64,000 nucleotides of DNA, taken from contig JAJEKV010000035.1 of NCBI GenBank assembly GCA_021234155.1, positions 10,292,407 through 10,356,406 of the forward strand, written 5' to 3'. The stretch is from Isoetes taiwanensis (taxonomy: Eukaryota > Streptophyta > Lycopodiopsida > Isoetales > Isoetaceae). The notes beneath the pieces are model-generated. The model ran no database searches. It worked only from the letters and a program-made list of their open reading frames with translations, and was not told the DNA's origin. Position 1 is the stretch's first letter. The number at the start of each line of letters is the position of its first letter. The translations under genes and the position numbers were made by a program. This document shows positions 55,230 through 64,000 of this stretch, piece by piece.

Positions 55230-58200
55230 GAACATGCCACCTAGGCTCCAACATGACAAAATGGCTCAAACATGCCACCTAGGCTCCAACATGCTCAAAC
55301 ATGCCACTCGGGCTCCAACATGCCACCTATGCTCCAACTTGCCAAGGTGGCTCAAATATGCCACGTGGGCTCCAACATGCCACCTAGGCTCCAACATTCC
55401 TAGGTGGCTCAAACATGCCACCTAGGCTCAAACATGCCAAGGTGGCTCCAACATACCACCTAGGCTCCAACATGCCACCTAGGCTCAAACATGCCGGTGG
55501 CTCAAACACCAAGGTGGCTAAAACATGCCACCTAGGCTCCAACATGCCAATGTGGCTCAAACATGCCACCTAGGCTCCAACGTGCTCAAACATGCCAAGG
55601 TGGCTCAAACATGCCACGTGGGCTCCAACATGCCACATAGGCTCCAACATGCCATGTGGGCTCCAACATGCCAAGGTGGCTCAAACATGCCACCTAGGCT
55701 CAAACATGCCAATGTGGCTCAAACATGCCACCTAGGCTCAAACATGCCAAAATGGCTCAAACATGCCATCTAGGCTCCAACATGCTCAAACATGCCACGC
55801 GGGCTCCAACATGCCACCTATGCTCCAACTTGCCAAGGTGGCTCAAATATGCCACGTGGGCTCCAACATGCCACCTAGGCTCCAACATTCCTAGGTGACT
55901 CAAACATGCCACCTAGGCTCAAACATGCCAAGGTGGCTCCAACATGCCACCTAGGCTCAAACATGCCAAGTGGCTCAAACATGCCAAGGTGGCTCAAACA
56001 TGCCACCTAGGCTCCAACATTCCTAGGTGGCTCAAACATGCCACCTAGGCTCAAACATGCCATGCGGGGATCACTTGGGCTCCAACATGCCAAAGTGAAA
56101 CCAACATGCCACCTAGGCTCAAACATGCCAAGGTGGCTCAAACATGCCACCCTAGGGCTCAAACATGCCAAGGTGGCTCAAACATGCCAAGTGGACTCCA
56201 TGTGCCCGTGGGCTCCAACATGCCAAGGTGTCTCAAACATGCCACCTAGGCTCAGACATGCCAAGGTGGCTCCAACATGCCACGCAGGCTCCAACATGCC
56301 ATCTAGGCTCCAACATGCCAAGGTGGCTCAGGCATGCCACCTAGGCTCAAGCATGCCACTTAGGCACCCCAAGTGGTGACATGGCATGCCAAGTAAGCAA
56401 GGTCAAGTTTTGACTAGGCGAAAAATGAAAAGATGTCCATCTTTGGTCTTTTCATTGGATGATGTTGGCAAATTTTAGGTGACATGGCTAGATGATGGTG
56501 ACATGGATATGATGACTAGGACTTTATGCATATGATAACCTTTGAAATTTTCGTAGAGGAGTTTGGCAAGGGATAGAATAGAGGGATCTTGGAGAACTTA
56601 AATGCCACCTGACACCCTTCCCCAAATCGAACCAAACATGGGGACTTTGCTGGCTTTCTCACCGAGAGGGAGGGCGAGATCGAGGAGATGGACCTCAGAA
56701 AGGTTGGCGAGGCAGCCTTTCCTATCAGCGCTCCTCTGGGAGGGCAAATGCCAATACCACCCCCTCCGGGAGCTCAATTTTCCTATCCGACCATTGAATC
56801 CGTCATTCAAGTAACTTGCCCATGGCGGGCTCAAAAGAATCAAGATCCGATCGGGAGAACTTATCAAACCCGCCATCGTTACAGCGGGTTGACCTTTTTG
56901 TCGTTCGGGCAGTACAAAGGCTCTGGAATGGAGATTCGACTTCGCCATGGCATGGCGAAATTATCCCAGGGACCAAGTTACATGGTCATTTTTTGCAACG
57001 AAAGAAACACGAACCCTCTACATAGCGGTATTCCGCAGCCACCTCCTAGGCCAATTGACTACGAACATGCCACCTAGGCTCCAACATGACAAAATGGCTC
57101 AAACATGCCACCTAGGCTCCAACATGCTCAAACATGCCACGCGGGCTCCAACATGCCACCTATGCTCCAACTTGCCAAGGTGGCTCAAATTTTCCTATTC
57201 GACCATTGAATCCGTCATTCAAGTAACCTGCTTCGAGCAGGCTCAAAAGAATCCAAGATCCGTCCAGGAGAACTTATCAAACCACGAAGCGTTCTGCGGG
57301 TTGACCGCGTAGAAAACCAAGTGTTTTGTCGTTCGGGCAGTACAAAGGCTCTGGAATGGAGATTCGACTTCGCCATGTCATCCGGAATGGCGAAATTACC
57401 CCAGGGACCAAGTTACATGGTCATTTTTTGCAACGAAAGAAACACGAACCCTCTACATAGCGGTATTCCGCAGCCACCTCCTAGGCCAATTGACTACGAA
57501 CATGGCACCTAGGCTCCAACATGACAAAATGGCTCAAACATGCCACCTAGGCTCCAACATGCTCAAACATGCCACGCGGGCTCCAACATGCCACCTATGC
57601 TCCAACTTGCCAAGGTGGCTCAAATATGCCACGTGGGCTCCAACATGCCATCTAGGCTCCAACATGCCAAGGTGGCTCAGGCATGCCACCTAGGCTCAAG
57701 CATGCCACTTAGGCACCCCAAGTGGTGACATGGCATGCCAAGTAAGCAAGGTCAAGTTTTGACTAGGCGAAAAATGAAAAGATGTCCATCTTTGGTCTTT
57801 TCATTGGATGATGTTGGCAAATTTTAGGTGACATGGCTAGATGATGGTGACATGGATATGATGACTAGGACTTTATGCATATGATAACCTTTGAAATTTT
57901 CGTAGAGGAGTTTGGCAAGGGATAGAATAGAGGGATCTTGGAGAACTTAAAGCGGCCCACACCCTTCCCCAAATCGAACCGGGGCCGGGACTTTTTGGCG
58001 GCTTTCTCACGAGGGAGGAGAGGCGGATCCCGGAGATGGACCTCGGAAAAGGTTGGCGAGGCAGCCTTTCCTATCAGCGCTCCTCTGGGAGGGCAAATGC
58101 CAATACCACCCCCTCAGGGGCTCAATTTTCCTATCCGGCCATTGAATCCGTCATTCAAGTAACACGCCCGGCGGGCTCAAAAAAGAATCAAGATCCGTCC

Positions 58201-61200
58201 GGAGAACTTATCAAACCACCTAGCGTTCAAACATGCGGGTTGACCGCGTAGAAAACCAAGTGTTTTGTCGTTCGGGCAGTACAAAGGCCCTGGAATGGAG
58301 ATTCGACTTCGCCATGTCATCCGGAATGGCGAAATTACCCCAGGGACCAAGTTACATGGTCATTTTTTGCAACGAAAGAAACACGAACCCTCTACATAGC
58401 GGTATTCCGCAGCCACCTCCTAGGCCAATTGACTACGAACATGCCACCTAGGCTCCAACATGACAAAATGGCTCAAACATGCCACCTAGGCTCCAACATG
58501 CTCAAACATGCCACGCGGGCTCCAACATGCCACCTATGCTCCAACTTGCCAAGGTGGCTCAAATATGCCACGTGGGCTCCAACATGCCATCTAGGCTCCA
58601 ACATGCCAAGGTGGCTCAGGCATGCCACCTAGGCTCAAGCATGCCACTTAGGCACCCCAAGTGGTGACATGGCATGCCAAGTAAGCAAGGTCAAGTTTTG
58701 ACTAGGCGAAAAATGAAAAGATGTCCATCTTTGGTCTTTTCATTGGATGATGTTGGCAAATTTTAGGTGACATGGCTAGATGATGGTGACATGGATATGA
58801 TGACTAGGACTTTATGCATATGATAACCTTTGAAATTTTCGTAGAGGAGTTTGGCAAGGGATAGAATAGAGGGATCTTGGAGAACTTAAAGCGCTGACAC
58901 CCTTCCCCAAATCGAACCAGGCCAGGACTTTGCGCAGCTTTCTCACCAGAGGGGAGAGGCCAGATCCCAGGAGATGGACCTCAGAAAGGTTGGCGAGGCA
59001 GCCTTTCCTATCAGCGCTCCTCTGGGAGGGCAAATGCCAATACCACCCCCTCCGGGAGCTCAATTTTCCTATCCGACCATTGAATCCGGCCATTCAAGTA
59101 ACACCTTGAAAGCGGGCTCAAAAGAATCCAAGATCCGTCCAGGAGAACTTATCAAACCACAGGCGTTACTCATGGGTTGACCGTTTTGTCCAAGTGTTTT
59201 GTCGTTCAGGCGATACAAAGGCTCTGGAATGGAGATTGACTTACGCCATGTCATCCTAGATGGCGAAATTACCCCCGAGGACCAAGTTACATGGTCATTT
59301 TTGCAACGAAAAGAAACCTTTTAACCCTCTACATAGCGGTATTCGCGTGACCATCTCCTAGGCCAATTGACTCTGAACATGCCACCTAGGCTCCAACATG
59401 ACAAAATGGCTCAAACATGCCACCTAGGCTCCAACATGCTCAAACATGCCTCCAACATGCCACGGGCTCCAACATGCCACCTATGCTCCAACATTGCCAA
59501 GGTGGCTCAAATTTTCCTATCCACCATTGAATCCACCTCATTCAAGTAACTCCAAACATGCCACCCTTCGAAACATGCCAAGGCTCAAAAGAATCCAAGA
59601 TCCGGCCCATGTGGAACTTATCAAACCATGCCACCTGGGGTTGACCGCGTAAAACCAAGTGTTTTGCCACCTAGGCTCCAACAGTACAAAGGCTCAAACA
59701 TGAATGGAGATTCGACTTAAGCCATGTCATCCCAATGGCTCAAATTACCCCGGACCAAGTTACATGGTCATTTTTGCAACCTAAAAAGAAACCACCCTAA
59801 CCCTCTACATAGGGTGGCTCAAACATTCCGGTGGTGGCCCACCCACCCCTAGGCCAATTGATCACATGAACATGCCACCTAGGGCTCCAACATGACAAAA
59901 TGGCTCAAACATGCCACCTAGGCTCCAACATGCTCAAACATGCCCACGCCCGGGCTCCAACATGCCACCTATGCTCCAACTTGCCAAGGTGGCTCAAATA
60001 TGCCACGTGGGCTCCAACATGCCATCTAGGCTCCAACATGCCAAGGTGGCTCAGGCATGCCACCTAGGCTCAAGCATGCCACTTAGGCACCCCAAGTGGT
60101 GACATGGCATGCCAAGTAAGCAAGGTCAAGTTTTTTGACTAGGCGAAAAATGAAAAGATGTCCATCTTTGGTCTTTTCATTGGATGATGTTGGCAAATTT
60201 TAGGTGACATGGCTAGATGATGGTGACATGGATATGATGACTAGGACTTTATGCATATGATAACCTTTGAAATTTTTAGAGAGGAGTTTGGCAAGGGATA
60301 GAATAGAGGGATCTTGGAGAACTTAAAGCGTGACACCCTTCCCCAAATCCCGAACCAGGCCAGGGACTTTTAACATGCGCAGCTTTTCTCACCCGAGAGG
60401 GAGAGCCGGATCCCGGAGATGGACCTCGAAAGGTTGGCGAGGCGAGCCTTTCCTATCAGCCAATTTCTCCGGGAGGCAAAAATGCCAATACCACCCCTCC
60501 CTGCCAGGGAGCTCAATTTTCCTATCCGACCATTGAATCAAGGCATTCAAGTAACACCGCCCGACGGGGCTCAAAAGAATCCAAGATCCGGCCGGGAGAA
60601 CTTATCAAACCATGGGTTGCATCATTGACCGCGTAGAAAACCAAGTGTTTTGTCGTTCGCGATACAAAGGCTCTGGAATGGAGATTCGACTTTATGTCAT
60701 GTCATCAGGAATGGCGAAAATTACCCCGAGGACCAAGTTACATGGTCATTTTTGCAACAAAAGAAACACGAACCCTCTACATAGCGGTATTATTCCGACC
60801 ACCTCCTAGGCCAATTGACTCTGAACATGCCACCTAGGCTCCAACATGACAAAATGGCTCAAACATGCCACCTAGGCTCCAACATGCTCAAACATGCCAC
60901 GGAGGCTCCAACATGCCACCTATGTCCAACTTGCCAAGGTGGCTCAAATATGCCACCTAACATACCACCATTGGGCTCCAACATTCAAGGTTGGCTCAAA
61001 CATGCCACCTAGGCTCAAACATGCCAAGGTGGCTCCAACATGCCACCTTAGGCTCCAACATGCCACCTAGGCTCAAACATGCTTGTGTGGCTCAAACATT
61101 TTGTCCAAGGTGGCTCAAACATGCCACCTAGGCTCCAACATGCCAAGGTGGCTCAAACATGCCACCCAGGCTCCAACGTGCTCAAACATGCCAAGGTGGC

Positions 61201-64000
61201 TCAAACATGCCACATGGCTCCAACATGCCACATAGGCTCCAACATGCCATGTGGGCTCCAACATGCCAAGGTGGCTCAAACATGCCACCTAGGCTCAAAC
61301 ATGCCAATGTGGGCTCAAACATGCCACCTAGGCTCCAACATGCCAAAATGGCTCAAACATGCCATCTAGGCTCCAACATGCTCAAACATGCCAATGGCGG
61401 GCTCCAACATGCCACCTATGCTCCAACTTGCCAAGGTGGCTCAAATATGCCATCCTGGGCTCCAACATGCCACCAGGCTAGGCTCCAACATTCCTAGGTG
61501 ATTCAAACATGCCACCTAGGCTCAAACATGCCAAGGTGGCTCCAACATGCCACCTAGGCTCAAACATGCCGTGTGGTTCAAACATGCCAAGGTGGCTCAA
61601 ACATGCCACCTAGGCTCATCCCTAGGTGGCTCAAACATGCCACCTAGGCTCAAACATGGTCATTTTTATGCGAAAGAGGACTCCAACATGCCAAAACCTG
61701 GCTCCAACATGCCACCTAGGCTCAAACATGCCAAGGTGGCTCAAACATGCCACCTAGGCTCAAACATGCCAAGGTGGCTCAAACATGCCAAGTGGACTCC
61801 ATAATGCCACGTGGGCTCCAACATGCCAAGGTGACTCAAACATGCCACCTAGGCTCAGACATGCCAAGGTGGCTCCAACATGCCACGCAGGCTCCAACAT
61901 GCCATCTAGGCTCCAACATGCCAAGGTGGCTCAGGCATGCCACCTAGGCTCAAGCATGCCACTTAGGCACCCCAAGTGGTGACATGGCATGCCAAGTAAG
62001 CAAGGTCAAGTTTTGACTAGGCGAAAAATGAAAAGATGTCCATCTTTGGTCTTTTCATTGGATGATGTTGGCAAATTTTAGGTGACATGGCTAGATGATG
62101 GTGACATGGATATGATGACTAGGACTTTATGCATATGATAACCTTTGAAATTTTCGTAGAGGAGTTTGGCAAGGGATAGAATAGAGGGATCTTGGAGAAC
62201 TTAAAGCGCTGACACCCTTCCCCAAATCGAACCAGGCCAGGACTTTGCGCAGCTTTCTCACCAGAGGGGAGAGGCCAGATCCCAGGAGATGGACCTCAGA
62301 AAGGTTGGCGAGGCAGCCTTTCCTATCAGCGCTCCTCTGGGAGGGCAAATGCCAATACCACCCCCTCCGGGAGCTCAATTTTCCTATCCGACCATTGAAT
62401 CCGTCATTCAAGTAACCTGCTTCGAGCAGGCTCAAAAGAATCCAAGATCCGTCCAGGAGAACTTATCAAACCACGAAGCGTTCTGCGGGTTGACCGTTTT
62501 GTCGTTCGGGCAGTACAAAGGCTCTGGAATGGAGATTCGACTTCGCCATGTCATCCGGAATGGCGAAATTACCCCAGGGACCAAGTTACATGGTCATTTT
62601 TTACAACGAAAGAAACACGAACCCTCTACATAGCGGTATTCCGCAGCCACCTCCTAGGCCAATTGACTACGAACATGCCACCTAGGCTCCAACATGACAA
62701 AATGGCTCAAACATGCCACCTAGGCTCCAACATGCTCAAACATGCCACGCGGGCTCCAACATGCCACCTATGCTCCAACTTGCCAAGGTGGCTCAAATTT
62801 TCCTATCCGACCATTGAATCAGGCATTCAAAGTAACATTTAACTTCGGGGCTCAAAAGAATCCAAGATCCGGCCCAGGAGAACTTATCAAACCGCGGCGT
62901 TCTGCGGGTTGACCCAGAAAAACCAAGTGTTTTGTCGTTCGGGCAGTACAAAGGCTCTGGAATGGAGATTCGACTTAAGCCATGTCATCCTAATGGCGAA
63001 ATTACCCCGAGGGACCAAGTTACATGGTCATTTTTTGCAAAAAAAAACCACAACCCTCTACATAGCGGTGATGCCACCACCTCCTAGGCCAATTGACTAC
63101 GAACATGCCACCTAGGCTCCAACATGACAAAATGGCTCAAACATGCCACCTAGGCTCCAACATGCTCAAACATGCCACGCGGGCTCCAACATGCCACCTA
63201 TGCTCCAACTTGCCAAGGTGGCTCAAATATGCCACGTGGGCTCCAACATGCCATCTAGGCTCCAACATGCCAAGGTGGCTCGGGCATGCCCACCTAGGCT
63301 CAAGCATGCCACTTAGGCACCCCCAAGTGGTGACATGGCATGCCAAGTAAGCAAGGTCAAGTTTTGACTAGGGCGAAAAAATGAAAAGATGTCCATCTTT
63401 GGTCTTTTCATTGGATGATGTTGGCAAATTTTAGGTGACATGGCTAGATGATGGTGACATGGATATGATGACTAGGACTTTATGCATATGATAACCTTTG
63501 AAATTTTCGTAGAGGAGTTTGGCAAGGGATAGAATAGAGGATCTTGGAGAACTTAAAAGCGACACCCTTCCCCAAATCGAACCGGGCGGGGACTTTTTGC
63601 GGCTTTCTCACCCCGGAGGGAGAGGCGGATCAGGAGATGGACCTCAGAAAGGTTGGCGAGGCAGCCTTTCCTATCAGCGCTCCTCTGGGAGGGCAAATGC
63701 CAATACCACCCCCTCCGGGAGCTCAATTTTCCTATCCGACCATTGAATCCGTCATTCAAGTAACCTGCTTCGAGCAGGCTCAAAAGAATCCAAGATCCGT
63801 TCTGCGGGTTGACCGCGTAGAAAACCAAGTGTTTTGTCGTTCGGGCAGTACAAAGGCTCTGGAATGGAGATTCGACTTCGCCATGTCATCCGGAATGGCG
63901 AAATTACCCCAGGGACCAAGTTACATGGTCATTTTTTGCAACGAAAGAAACACGAACCCTCTACATAGCGGTATTCCGCAGCCACCTCCTAGGCCAATTG
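54541..64000 (+). repeat. Higher-order satellite array with a ~0.7-kb spacer
   Basis: Blocks of 19-bp satellite alternate with a spacer that starts TGGTGACATGGCATGCC (54,551, 56,373, 57,722, 58,661, 60,099, 61,977, 63,328) and ends CTAGGCCAATTGACTACGAA. Satellite blocks restart at 55,230, 57,063, 57,498, 58,437, 59,375, 59,878, 60,823, 62,671 and 63,101. Step sizes are therefore about 1,833, 435, 939, 938, 503, 945, 1,848 and 430 bp. Short steps contain only the right half of the spacer. The array continues beyond the window. Copies at 59.2-61.7 kb are visibly more degraded than the rest. Confidence 0.95.

Noticed and set aside
46472-63350. Many 60-140-residue ORFs with HLGSNMPPRLKHAKVA-type repeats
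   Set aside because: They are translations of the 19-bp satellite. They exist in all forward frames and on the reverse strand and shift with monomer phase.

Overview
The window looks like nuclear DNA of a large, transposon-rich land-plant genome. It has GT-AG introns, CACTA-type and Helitron-type transposon ends, fragments of two plant SNF2 ATPase families, a plant-type kinase and long satellite arrays. I see no rRNA, convincing tRNA, operon or CRISPR. The kinase and the DUF7869-like gene would fit a fern, lycophyte or bryophyte, but I cannot name the species.

Layout. 1-8.5 kb: a repeat block (unit A, a short 19-bp satellite, three copies of a small unknown element) and a 4.35-kb segment carrying a degenerate kinase and a CACTA-like MITE. 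8.7-13.6 kb (- strand): a multi-exon gene ending in an FCP1/HAD phosphatase-like domain, with a TATA box and a clear first exon. 13.6-17.2 kb: mostly noncoding. 17.3-45.5 kb: one DUF7869-like gene (about 2.4 kb of exons) split by two insertions. The first is a 20.8-kb CACTA-type element (17,805-38,602, TSD CTT). The second is a 5.03-kb TG...CA element (39,222-44,255, TSD GTGCT) that holds a Helitron end. 45.7-52 kb: unit A, 19-bp satellite and a second copy of the 4.35-kb segment. 52-64 kb: unit A again, then 19-bp satellite that becomes a higher-order array with a 0.7-kb spacer and runs off the window.

The CACTA element carries foreign gene pieces: a CHR19/SMARCAD1-like SNF2 fragment, a CHR27/28 (FRG)-like SNF2 fragment, an unrecognised minus-strand gene, an 850-bp polypurine tract, a 1.1-kb tandem array and two heat-shock-element clusters. 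The 1.1-kb array and the spacer of the right-hand satellite share a homologous core in opposite orientation.

Nearly every coding region is broken. Where two copies can be compared, the differences pile up at CAG/CTG/CCG (CHG) trinucleotides as CTG/ACG and CAG/CGG swaps. That is not the deamination pattern, so many frameshifts may be sequencing or polishing artefacts at methylated CHG sites.
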